NCBI RefSeq assembly: GCF_015351475.1
Contig: NZ_JADKPR010000010.1
Location: forward strand, 62,001 to 126,000
Direction: 5' to 3'
DNA: 64,000 nt
Source of the DNA: Flavobacterium sp. HJJ
GTDB lineage: Bacteria; Bacteroidota; Bacteroidia; Flavobacteriales; Flavobacteriaceae
The position numbers and the translations under genes are program-made. Each line of letters begins with the position of its first letter. Positions within the stretch are counted from its first letter, which is position 1. Positions 17,634 through 24,991 of this stretch are shown here, piece by piece. Under the pieces are notes generated by a model that was not told the origin of the DNA, made no database searches, and saw only the letters and a list, made by a program, of their open reading frames with translations.

Positions 17634-17786
17634 GCCACAAATTACACAAATTAGCACAAATTGCTTATTCGTTAAAATTTGAATTCCTGTTTTTATTTTG
17701 ATGAATTAACAAATTCAACAATGTTTTAAAAAAAGCAGTCCAAACATATCAAACTATAATTTGTGTTAATTTGTGAAATTTGTGGC
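17634..17786. repeat. 29-nt inverted repeat, CACAAATT units
   Basis: Left arm 17634-17662 and right arm 17758-17786 are complementary at 27 of 29 positions. Both are built from repeated CACAAATT-type units. The 95-nt loop encodes nothing recognisable. It is the same kind of short-period inverted repeat as in the bat and suf operons, with a different unit sequence. Confidence 0.75.
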
Positions 17787-17803
17787 CTAATTTCAGAAAT
17801 GCC

Positions 17804-17811
17804 TATATTTG
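17804..17811 (+). promoter_or_regulatory. possible promoter (TATATTTG) upstream of the LD-carboxypeptidase
   Basis: TATATTTG lies 21 bp after a TTTG at 17779-17782, close to the Bacteroidota consensus. If it serves the gene at 18277, the hairpin element and the 207-bp insertion lie in its leader. Confidence 0.35.
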
Positions 17812-17910
17812 CTTTGGTCAATATTACTTTGGGGCGGATTTTACTTTTTCGGATAATGGCTAAAAGCACACCCGAGCAATAGCGAACAGGCGAAGCAAAT
17901 GCTGTCATTT

Positions 17911-18197
17911 AGCCCCGATTAGAGTCTACCGTGTGGACACATCTTTTAATAGGCCACAGATGACACGGATTGAACGGATTTAAATCGATAAATTTGTTGT
18001 TTTTTTTTAAAAATGTATTGAAAAAAACATAAGTTTTATACATAATATTTTTAGTATACAACCAAAAAATCAGCGATAATCTGCCCAATCTGCGTGCTAT
18101 TTTAACATAAAATATTTGTGCCCACACGGTAGGATTAGAGTGGAAATCCTTGTGTGCCGGGGTTCGGAACGCAAGATTGTAACGGAAAGCGGGAGGA
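17911..18197 (+). repeat. dispersed GC-rich hairpin element, copy 1 (interrupted)
   Basis: The element begins with TAGCCCCGATTAGAGT (to 17925) and resumes at 18142 with GGAAATCCTTG, GCCGGGGTTCGG, CAAGATTG, AACGG and AGCGGGA. It matches the reverse complement of 20636-20710 over about 75 bp. It is clearly richer in G and C than its surroundings and can form a stem (arms CTTGTGTGCC and GGAACGCAAG around GGGGTTC). A 207-bp element interrupts it. Function unknown; REP-like or a structured RNA are possibilities. Confidence 0.7.
17926..18132. mobile_element. 207-bp MITE-like element with 9-bp target-site duplication
   Basis: Terminal inverted repeats CTACCGTGTGGACACA (17926-17941) and its complement (18117-18132) match at 15 of 16 positions. 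They are bracketed by a perfect direct repeat GATTAGAGT (17917-17925 and 18133-18141). Removing the element and one copy of the repeat restores an uninterrupted dispersed hairpin element, which confirms insertion. No transposase is encoded, so it must have been moved by an enzyme acting in trans. A 9-bp duplication fits several IS families, for example IS4-like; the family cannot be settled here. Confidence 0.85.
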
Positions 18198-18276
18198 TAC
18201 TTCCTGAAAATGCACAATATTTCTGCTCCAAAAAAAAAAATTGTCCTTAATTTATAAATTTTTCAAAAAGAACAGT

Positions 18277-19278
18277 ATGTATACAAATCCATTTTCTTTT
18301 ATTCAAAAACAAAGTGTTTTGTATCCGATGTTATTGCTTATTTTTACTTTACAATCTATGAACAGTCAAGCGCAAACTACTATGATTACACCGCCTTATT
18401 TGCAAAAAGGAGATACCGTTGCCATTGTGGCGACTGCCCGAAAAAATGTTGATGATAACCTAAAACCTACGATTGATTTATTGCATTCATGGGGTTTGGA
18501 AGTCGTTATTGGGAGTACCATCGGACTGGATTTGAATCAATTAGCGGGTACTGACGAACAGCGTGCGGCCGATTTTCAGCAACAGATGGACAATCCGAAT
18601 ATTAAGGCGATTTGGTGTGCCCGAGGCGGTTACGGTACGGTGCGTATGATTGATTTGTTGGATTTTACCAAGTTTAAACAACACCCAAAATGGATTGTGG
18701 GTTTTAGCGATGTGACGGTGCTGCACAACCACCTCAACACAATGGGTTACAAATCGATACACGGAACGATGCCCGTGAGTGTAGAAAGAACAGCGCCTGA
18801 ATCGATAGCGACTTTGAAAACGGCTTTGTTTGGCGAAAAATTATCCTATCAGATCGATCCGTTCCCAATGAACCGTTTTGGGAAAGCCACCGGAGAATTA
18901 GTGGGCGGAAATTTGTCTATTTTATATAGTTTATTTGGGTCGAAATCGGCTATTGACTGCACTGACAAAATTTTGTTCATAGAAGATCTTGATGAATACC
19001 TATATCATATTGACCGAATGATGATGAACCTGAAACGCAACGGCTGTCTGGAAAGCATCAAAGGGATTATCGTGGGCGGCATGACCAAAATGAAAGACAA
19101 TGATATTCCGTGGGGGAAAAATGCCAACGAAATTGTTCAGGACGTGACACAAAAATACAATATTCCAATACTCTATAATTTTCCGGCAGGGCACGTTCAT
19201 GACAACAGAGCCTTGATTATGGGAAATATCATTACCATGGATGTGAACGAAAACTGCAATACGGTGGTTTTTGAGTAA
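18277..19278 (+). CDS. LD-carboxypeptidase (peptidase family S66), exported
   Basis: The ATG at 18277 gives 333 residues; the frame is open to a TTG 12 codons upstream. A signal-like N-terminus (LYPMLLLIFTLQSMNSQAQ) precedes the S66 domain. Hallmarks: the ARGGYGTVRMID motif, nucleophile Ser in GFSDVT, catalytic Glu in LFIEDLDEYLYHIDRM and His in FPAGHVHDN. The family cleaves the L,D-peptide bond of murein tetrapeptides during cell-wall recycling. Export would place this enzyme in the periplasm, unlike cytoplasmic LdcA of E. coli. Confidence 0.88.
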   Translation: MYTNPFSFIQKQSVLYPMLLLIFTLQSMNSQAQTTMITPPYLQKGDTVAIVATARKNVDDNLKPTIDLLHSWGLEVVIGSTIGLDLNQLAGTDEQRAADFQQQMDNPNIKAIWCARGGYGTVRMIDLLDFTKFKQHPKWIVGFSDVTVLHNHLNTMGYKSIHGTMPVSVERTAPESIATLKTALFGEKLSYQIDPFPMNRFGKATGELVGGNLSILYSLFGSKSAIDCTDKILFIEDLDEYLYHIDRMMMNLKRNGCLESIKGIIVGGMTKMKDNDIPWGKNANEIVQDVTQKYNIPILYNFPAGHVHDNRALIMGNIITMDVNENCNTVVFE

Positions 19279-19295
19279 AAAGAAGTATAAAGTAA

Positions 19296-19357
19296 AGAAC
19301 ATAGAATATAGAAAAAAAATGTTTTAGACTCCTTTTTAAATCTATTTTCTATGTTCT
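19296..19357. repeat. short-period inverted repeat (TCTATTT units), carboxypeptidase-yraN spacer
   Basis: AGAACATAGAA at 19296-19306 is the exact complement of 19347-19357; flanking ATAGAAA and TCTATTT heptamers extend the similarity. It is another ORF-less example of the short-period intergenic repeat class. Confidence 0.65.
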
Positions 19358-19410
19358 ATTTTCTATTCTCTCAAATCAGAAATCTGTATTCTAAAATCTA
19401 ACTTCTAAAA

Positions 19411-19770
19411 ATGGCTGAACACAATGAACTAGGAAAACTGGGAGAAGACCTAGCAGTAGATTATCTTCGAAAAAACGGCTACACCATTCTTGATACCAAC
19501 TGGACATTCCAAAAAGCCGAAATTGACATTATTGCTAGAATTGAAAACACGCTGGCCATTGTAGAAGTAAAAACGCGTTCGTCAATCGATTTTGGCCTGC
19601 CACAGGATTTTGTGAAACCAAAAAAAATTCAGCTTTTGGTAAAAGCAGTTGATTCCTACGTAAATCAAAAAAACTTAGATATTGATGTCCGTTTTGACAT
19701 TATTGCCATTCATAAAGAAGGCAAATCCTTTGCTATTGAACATCTTATAGATGCTTTTTTTCATTTTTAA
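19411..19770 (+). CDS. yraN: YraN family (UPF0102) nuclease-fold protein
   Basis: The 119-residue protein has the restriction-endonuclease-like fold of the UPF0102 family: N-terminal GKLGEDLAVDYLRKNGY, the metal-site pattern AEIDIIARIENTLAIVEVKTRSS (D and E-x-K) and the terminal FDIIAIH. Length is typical. Cytoplasmic. The biological substrate is unknown; a role in DNA processing is often supposed. Confidence 0.93.
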   Translation: MAEHNELGKLGEDLAVDYLRKNGYTILDTNWTFQKAEIDIIARIENTLAIVEVKTRSSIDFGLPQDFVKPKKIQLLVKAVDSYVNQKNLDIDVRFDIIAIHKEGKSFAIEHLIDAFFHF

Positions 19771-19786
19771 AGAAATTTAACAATGT

Positions 19787-19794
19787 TATATTTG
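19787..19794 (+). promoter_or_regulatory. TATATTTG element upstream of the ACT-like gene
   Basis: Exact TAnnTTTG. It overlaps the TTTG that can act as the -33 element for the second site at 19815, so it may be either a separate promoter or only the -33 part. Confidence 0.3.
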
Positions 19795-19814
19795 TAACAA
19801 ATTGTTTTTTTATA

Positions 19815-19822
19815 TATATTTG
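19815..19822 (+). promoter_or_regulatory. promoter of the ACT-like gene
   Basis: TATATTTG followed by CACC, with TTTG at 19791-19794 and a 20-bp spacer: both parts of the Bacteroidota housekeeping promoter. The ATG is 70 bp downstream at 19892. Confidence 0.6.
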
Positions 19823-19891
19823 CACCGATATTAGAAACTGAACCTTTTCGATATCTGTATAACTACAAAAAAAAATAACCAACTTGAAATT

Positions 19892-20548
19892 ATGAAAACT
19901 GTATCGTCTATTGTAGAAAACTACATTAAAACAAAACCTTTTTTATTGAATGCTTTATCGCTGGGCATTATCAACTTGACTTCTTTGTCAAGAAATATTA
20001 TGACCGAATTGGAAAGCGAATTTGGTAAAGAAGTAAAACAAGGTGCCGTAGTAATGGCTCTGAAAAGACTGACTGAAGAATTAGACTTTCGATTGAACCA
20101 TAAAATCAATAAAGTAATAAAAAACATAGGAGAAATCACGGTACGATCTGCTTTGACAGATTATACGTTTGCTGTTTCCGATACGGTTTTGAACAAACAG
20201 GCCGACTTAATTACAGACATCAATTCGTTACCAGATATTTTTTATACCTCATCCAAAGGTGTGAACGAAACAAACATCGTTGTAAGCAACAGCGTTAACC
20301 ATTTGGTAGAAAAGCATTTTTCATCCGAAAAACTGATTCAAAAACTGGAAAATCTGGCTTCGATCACAGTAAAATTACCAAAAGAGAATATTGTAGTTCC
20401 AGGGATTTATTATTTCATTTTCCAGCGTTTGGCCTGGGAAGGAATTATTATCAATGAGGTAATTTCTACATCAAATGAATTTACAATCATGGTAAGCGAA
20501 AACGAAGTGGATGTAGCTTTCAAAGTGATTAAAGATTTGAAAAACTAG
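19892..20548 (+). CDS. ACT-like domain protein of unknown function
   Basis: The 218-residue cytoplasmic protein is not recognised by name. The N-terminal half is helical (SIVENYIKTKPFLLNALSLG) with a winged-helix look (GAVVMALKRLTEEL). The C-terminal half reads like an ACT fold: TVKLPKENIVVPGIYYFIFQ, LAWEGIIINEVISTS, FTIMVSENEVDVAFKVIKDL. This resembles the regulatory ends of aspartate kinases but there is no catalytic domain. A small-molecule-sensing regulator is a reasonable guess. It has its own promoter and terminator, so it is a single-gene unit. Confidence 0.6.
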   Translation: MKTVSSIVENYIKTKPFLLNALSLGIINLTSLSRNIMTELESEFGKEVKQGAVVMALKRLTEELDFRLNHKINKVIKNIGEITVRSALTDYTFAVSDTVLNKQADLITDINSLPDIFYTSSKGVNETNIVVSNSVNHLVEKHFSSEKLIQKLENLASITVKLPKENIVVPGIYYFIFQRLAWEGIIINEVISTSNEFTIMVSENEVDVAFKVIKDLKN

Positions 20549-20571
20549 ATAAAGGAATCTTTTATATTCAA

Positions 20572-20603
20572 AAAACGAGGCTGATTGGCTTCGTTTTTTT
20601 TTT
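20572..20603 (+). terminator. Rho-independent terminator
   Basis: AAAACGAGGC (20572-20581) pairs with GCTTCGTTTT (20588-20597) at 9 of 10 positions (the other is G-T), followed by a long T-run. It ends the ACT-like gene. Confidence 0.8.
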
Positions 20604-20635
20604 GGAGCAGAAAGATTAGGCATTTTAGGAATAAT

Positions 20636-20710
20636 GGTTCCCGCTCTTCGTTGCAATCTTGTTGACCGAACCCCGGTCAACAAGGATTTTCACTTCGATC
20701 GGGGCTAAAG
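20636..20710 (-). repeat. dispersed GC-rich hairpin element, copy 2
   Basis: On the minus strand it reads TTTAGCCCCGATCGAAGTG, AAAATCCTTG, GACCGGGGTTCGGTC, CAAGATTGCAACG and AGCGGGA, matching copy 1 at 17911-18197. It contains a perfect 10-bp stem (20658-20667 with 20675-20684) capped by a 7-nt loop GAACCCC. Its base composition stands out from the flanks. It is uninterrupted, and so shows the ancestral structure of copy 1. Confidence 0.75.
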
Positions 20711-20889
20711 AGAAACATTTGTATTTTTTTGCAAGTAACCTTAAAAAATCTAAGTAAATCTGATTGCTTATTTTTTCTCAATAAGAATTATGAAGATTCA
20801 ATAGAATTCAAATTGCAGAACATACACTTATCCCTAAATTTACACTTTCATTACAAAAACCTGAGCCCTCTTTATAAAATGCAATCGCA

Positions 20890-22995
20890 ATGCTAGCACA
20901 TTCCTATCAAAAGTTAAAAGACATTTTATCCGTCACTATTGATCCTAAACGTATTTTGACCAATCCGCTGCAGACACTTGCATACGGAACAGATGCAAGT
21001 TTTTACCGGCTGATTCCAAAAATCGTCATTCTCGCGCACAACGAAGCGGAGGTTGTCGAAATTATAAAACAAGCCAAAAAACTCGATATCGCATTGACTT
21101 TTCGTGCAGCAGGAACCAGTTTATCAGGACAGGCAATTACCGATTCGGTTTTAGTAGTTGCCACGCACGGCTGGAAAAACTTTGAACTTTTTGACAGCAA
21201 GGAAAAAGTAAAACTAGAACCCGGAATTGTGGGAGCTCGTGCCAATATTTTTTTGGCTCCGCACGGATTGAAAATCGGTCCGGATCCAGCTTCAATCGGC
21301 GCCTGCATGATAGGCGGAATTGTAGCCAATAATGCCAGCGGGATGTGCTGCGGAACGGCACAAAACTCCTATCAGACCATAGCCGACATTCGAATTGTAC
21401 TCCATGACGGAACCATTCTTGATACCGCCGATGCACAAAGTGTTACTGCCTTCAAGAAAGATCAGCCTGCCTTGATTCAAGAAATTGAAAGCCTAAGAGA
21501 TCAGATCAAAAATGACGAAACGCTTTATCATCAGATTAAAAACAAATTCAAAATAAAAAACACAACCGGCTATAGTATTAATGCTTTAGTCGATTATGAA
21601 GATCCTATTGACATCATCAAACATCTGATGGTCGGTTCTGAGGGAACTCTGGCTTTTATTTCGAATGTGACTTTCAAAACGGTTATAGACGAAAAACATA
21701 AATCCTGTTCTTTATTAATTTTCAAAACGATTCAGGATGCCTGCAATGCCACTATTTTATTGAAATCGGCTCCTGTTGCTGCAGTAGAATTACTGGATAG
21801 AGAATCCATCCGTTCTGTAGAAAATGATCCTGATGCTCCCGATTATTTCAAAACATTACCAGAATCCGCCAGCGCTTTATTAGTTGAATGCCGGGATAAT
21901 GATTTGGACAATATGCTATTGAAACAGCTTAAAGTCCGTTTAGAAATTGAATCTATTCCGACCTATGCAGAATATGAATTTACATCGAATCCTAAACAGT
22001 ATTATTTTAATTGGAAAGCACGAAAAGGCTTGCTGCCAACAGTTGGCGGACTGCGAAAAAACGGAACAACGGTAATCATAGAAGACGTCGCTTTTCCCCT
22101 CCCGCAACTAGCAGATGCCTGTTTGGAATTGAAAAATTTATTTAAAAAATATGAATACCACGATGCCGTTTTATTTGGACACGCACTGGAAGGAAACCTT
22201 CATTTTGTGTTTTCACAGGACTTTTCAAATCAGACTGAAATAGACCGTTACGAAAAACTAATGTCCGAATTATCTGTTTTGGTTGTGGATCGTTTCAACG
22301 GTTCTTTGAAAGCCGAACACGGAACCGGCCGGAATATGGCTCCTTTTGTAGAAAAAGAATGGGGTTCTGCCGCTTATGAAATCATGAAACGAATCAAAAC
22401 TATTTTTGATCCAAATAATAAAATAAATCCTGACGTATTAATCAATCCGGATCCAAAAGCACATCTCAAAAATCTGAAACCAATGCCGGAATCCCATGCC
22501 ATCGTTGATAAATGTATGGAATGCGGATTTTGTGAACCGCACTGTGTATCCGAAGGTTTAACTTTATCACCAAGACAGCGCATTGTGATTGCAAGAGAAA
22601 TCAACCGATTGGAAGAAGCGAATGATGACCCACAGCGATTAGCCGATATTCGGAAAGACGTTACTTACCAGCTGGATGAAACCTGTGCTACCGACGGACT
22701 TTGTGCCTTGGCCTGCCCCGTTCATATTGATACCGGAAAATTTGTAAAAACCTGGCGTGCCAATAAACTAAGTGCCGGCAATAAAAAAACTGCCGCTTAC
22801 ATTGGTTCACACATGGCGGGAACTACATCGGTTATGAGAACCGGATTAAAAATGGTTTCTTTTTTCCATTCTATTTTTGGAACCACCATTATGACAGCCT
22901 TATCTAATGTGTCACATTTTGTCAGCTTTGGAAAAGTGCCGAAATGGATTCCAGAAATGCCAAAAGGTGCCAACAAAATTAACACTAAAAATTAA
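20890..22995 (+). CDS. D-lactate dehydrogenase-type FAD and Fe-S subunit (N-terminal part of a split enzyme)
   Basis: The 701-residue protein has an FAD-binding PCMH-type domain (LAYGTDASFYRLIPKIV, FRAAGTSLSGQAI, GIVANNASGMCCG), an FAD-oxidase C domain (EHGTGRNMAPFVE) and a ferredoxin-like segment with Cys motifs CMECGFCEPHC and CATDGLCALACP. In most Bacteroidota and in E. coli YdiJ these are fused to a C-terminal cysteine-rich CCG region in one chain of nearly 1000 residues. Here the chain stops after the ferredoxin part and the CCG region is a separate gene 100 bp downstream. Probably a membrane-linked 2-hydroxyacid (D-lactate) oxidoreductase feeding the quinone pool. Confidence 0.82.
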   Translation: MLAHSYQKLKDILSVTIDPKRILTNPLQTLAYGTDASFYRLIPKIVILAHNEAEVVEIIKQAKKLDIALTFRAAGTSLSGQAITDSVLVVATHGWKNFELFDSKEKVKLEPGIVGARANIFLAPHGLKIGPDPASIGACMIGGIVANNASGMCCGTAQNSYQTIADIRIVLHDGTILDTADAQSVTAFKKDQPALIQEIESLRDQIKNDETLYHQIKNKFKIKNTTGYSINALVDYEDPIDIIKHLMVGSEGTLAFISNVTFKTVIDEKHKSCSLLIFKTIQDACNATILLKSAPVAAVELLDRESIRSVENDPDAPDYFKTLPESASALLVECRDNDLDNMLLKQLKVRLEIESIPTYAEYEFTSNPKQYYFNWKARKGLLPTVGGLRKNGTTVIIEDVAFPLPQLADACLELKNLFKKYEYHDAVLFGHALEGNLHFVFSQDFSNQTEIDRYEKLMSELSVLVVDRFNGSLKAEHGTGRNMAPFVEKEWGSAAYEIMKRIKTIFDPNNKINPDVLINPDPKAHLKNLKPMPESHAIVDKCMECGFCEPHCVSEGLTLSPRQRIVIAREINRLEEANDDPQRLADIRKDVTYQLDETCATDGLCALACPVHIDTGKFVKTWRANKLSAGNKKTAAYIGSHMAGTTSVMRTGLKMVSFFHSIFGTTIMTALSNVSHFVSFGKVPKWIPEMPKGANKINTKN

Positions 22996-23095
22996 TCGCA
23001 ATTCCGTGAATTTCTTTTTTCAATTTATGACTAATTTTTAAAGGGTTCTAAATTAAAAATTTGAGTATTCGCGGTCAACCTTTTAATAAAAAACA

Positions 23096-23812
23096 ATGAA
23101 TACAGCTACCGATTTAAAAGTCGTTTACTTTCCTTCCTGCATAAACAGAAGCATGGGAAAAACCCATTTTCAGGACTCAGACGATCTGCAATTGACCGAA
23201 CTTACGCACCGCTTATTGGTTCGTGCCGGATTCACAATAATTTATCCCGAATCGATAGACAGTCATTGCTGTGGTATGCCTTTTTCAAGCAAGGGCTATG
23301 CAGAAGCTAATCACACACAATCCGAAACATTGGAAAAAGAACTGCTAAAAGCTTCAGAAAATGGTAAATATCCTGTTTTGTATGATATGAGCCCGTGTTT
23401 TTATCATTCGAAAGAAGAGTTTTCCAAAAGCCTAAAAATTGTCGATCCGATTGAATTTATGCTGGATTATGTAATGCCTCAGTTGACAGTAAAAAAGAAA
23501 AAAGGCAGTGTGGCCGTTTTTCCTGTTTGTTCCGTTAAAAAAATTGGAATGACAGAACAATTAACAGCCTTGTCTAAACTTTGTGCAGACAGCGTAACCC
23601 TTATTGACAGCAATTGCTGCGGTTTTGCCGGAGACAGAGGTTTCTTAATTCCTGAACTAAACGAACACGGACTACGAGATTTAAAAGCACAGATTCCAGC
23701 CAGCTGTAAAGACGGTTTTTCAACCAGCAGAACCTGCGAAATAGGACTCGAAAAAATGAGCGGTATCGATTTTAAATCTATTTTTTATCTGATTGAGGAA
23801 GTCACAAGATAG
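23096..23812 (+). CDS. CCG-domain Fe-S protein (C-terminal part of the split D-lactate dehydrogenase)
   Basis: The 238-residue protein has two cysteine-rich CCG modules: SCINRSMG, HCCGMPFSSKGY and SPCFYHS in the first; PVCSVKK, NCCGFAGDRGF and SRTCEIG in the second. Such modules bind Fe-S clusters in GlpC, HdrB and LutA and at the C-terminus of fused FAD/Fe-S lactate dehydrogenases. It lies 100 bp after the gene for the FAD part, in another reading frame, and is probably its partner. The first residues (LKVVYFPSCINR) correspond to the point where the CCG part begins in fused homologues. Confidence 0.85.
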   Translation: MNTATDLKVVYFPSCINRSMGKTHFQDSDDLQLTELTHRLLVRAGFTIIYPESIDSHCCGMPFSSKGYAEANHTQSETLEKELLKASENGKYPVLYDMSPCFYHSKEEFSKSLKIVDPIEFMLDYVMPQLTVKKKKGSVAVFPVCSVKKIGMTEQLTALSKLCADSVTLIDSNCCGFAGDRGFLIPELNEHGLRDLKAQIPASCKDGFSTSRTCEIGLEKMSGIDFKSIFYLIEEVTR

Positions 23813-24213
23813 CATTTTTTCAATTTATCTTTAATAGACTTTATGTGGCTATATTTATTCTATTAAATAAAAAACTATTGAATTTAATCTTCTAAAATTC
23901 TTTACTGCAAGTAACATAAATAATTTTTTTTGATAAAATAGTCTTTAATACAAATCAAAAAATAAATCATTGATTTTCAAAATATAACAATTTTTTTAAA
24001 AGATGTTATTGTGTATTTATAATACATTTATAAAATATTTAGTACAATTTTTTTTAACTGCCTTTTTTACTCTTAAAAAGACAAGACATCTTCTTTCTTA
24101 AATACTATTGCGAATAATATTTTTATATATTTGTCCATTATTTAAGCTTAAATCAGCAAAAAAACAAGAATACCCTTATTTTAATCCCAAAAATTTAAAG
24201 GTTTAACAAATCA
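23813..24213. other. AT-rich regulatory region before the sigma factor
   Basis: The 401-bp region is extremely AT-rich. The only feature recognised is the promoter-like TATATTTG at 24126-24133. No gene or repeat was seen. Confidence 0.5.
24126..24133 (+). promoter_or_regulatory. -7 element TATATTTG upstream of ECF sigma gene
   Basis: Exact TAnnTTTG, 80 bp before the ATG at 24214. A TTG occurs 15 bp upstream, shorter than the usual spacing. Confidence 0.45.
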
Positions 24214-24777
24214 ATGTCAGCAGTAAAGGACTTTAGTGAACAATTGTTGGTAAGCGAACTCAAAAATGGTAACGAAAAAGCTTTTCGTAAACTATATGAT
24301 TTCTATTATCAGGATATCTATGGTTACAGTATCAGTCTTTTAAAATCAAAAGAACTTGCTGAGGAAAATGTTCAGGATGTTTTTTTGAAGATCTGGCTGC
24401 ATCGGGAAAATTTGAATCTGGAACAATCGTTCAAATCGTTTTTATTTACAATTGCCAGAAACCAGGCTTTTAATCTTTTGAATAAAGCTGCAAACGACGC
24501 ACTTTTGAAAGAAGAAGTTTTTTACACCAGTGAAAAATCACATGTAGAAGGAGATTATTCCATTCGCGAAGCCGATTGTAAGAAACTAAAAAAACAAGCC
24601 ATAAAACAATTACCTCCAAAACGAAAACGCATTTTTAAAATGTCCAGAAAACAGGGCAAAACATATGAGGAAATAAGTCAAGAGCTAGGAATTTCTATTA
24701 GTACTGTTAAAAATCAAATGAGTAAAGCTCTGGAATCAATACGGCTTTTTTTAAAAGCGCATGATGGCTTTACGTAG
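24214..24777 (+). CDS. ECF sigma factor of the alpha-glucan locus
   Basis: The 187-residue RNA polymerase sigma-70 factor is of the Bacteroidota expansion (FecI-like) type. Region 2 includes FRKLYDFYYQDIYGYSISLLKS and AEENVQDVFLKIW; region 4 contains the helix-turn-helix GKTYEEISQELGISISTVKNQMSKALESI. It is followed by a FecR anti-sigma gene and a SusC gene with an STN signalling domain, so it most likely drives the susC-to-GH97 genes when the outer-membrane receptor senses its glycan. A terminator separates it from fecR. Confidence 0.93.
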   Translation: MSAVKDFSEQLLVSELKNGNEKAFRKLYDFYYQDIYGYSISLLKSKELAEENVQDVFLKIWLHRENLNLEQSFKSFLFTIARNQAFNLLNKAANDALLKEEVFYTSEKSHVEGDYSIREADCKKLKKQAIKQLPPKRKRIFKMSRKQGKTYEEISQELGISISTVKNQMSKALESIRLFLKAHDGFT

Positions 24778-24797
24778 AAAAAAGCGCTTATAAATCT

Positions 24798-24826
24798 AAT
24801 CACTCAAAAAATGAGTGATTTTTTTT
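24798..24826 (+). terminator. terminator after the sigma factor gene
   Basis: AATCACTCA (24798-24806) pairs perfectly with TGAGTGATT (24812-24820) around five A residues, followed by a run of T. It would limit read-through from the sigma gene into fecR. Confidence 0.85.
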
Positions 24827-24991
24827 GGTCTAAAACTAAAAATATTTATAGTTTTAATTAATTGAAAATCAATTATTTGATTTTATTTTTTGTTTTATTT
24901 TGATAAAATCGAAAAAAAATATAACGTTTGAGTAGTACACAACTGTCTTTCATCTGTATTATATAAAACAGCAAATAAAAACTTATTCACG

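Larger units (their letters stand above)
17413..18276. other. intergenic region packed with repeats
   Basis: No credible gene. From left to right it holds an inverted repeat at 17634-17786, a promoter-like site at 17804-17811, the first part of a dispersed GC-rich hairpin element (from 17911), a 207-bp terminal-inverted-repeat insertion (17926-18132) with 9-bp target duplication, and the rest of the hairpin element (to about 18197). The 102-residue minus-strand frame across the insertion is a shadow. Confidence 0.7.
20549..20889. other. intergenic region with terminator and dispersed hairpin element
   Basis: The 341-bp region holds the terminator at 20572-20603 and the second copy of the GC-rich hairpin element (20636-20710). 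The rest is AT-rich with no recognised feature. Confidence 0.6.

Noticed and set aside
17909..18217. 102-residue minus-strand frame
   Set aside because: It spans a MITE-like insertion and both halves of the interrupted hairpin element, so it cannot be an old gene.
22996..23095. simple sequencing frameshift joining the two D-lactate dehydrogenase parts
   Set aside because: The 100-bp spacer has several stops in more than one frame and the downstream gene has its own ATG at a domain boundary, so one missing base would not restore a single chain.
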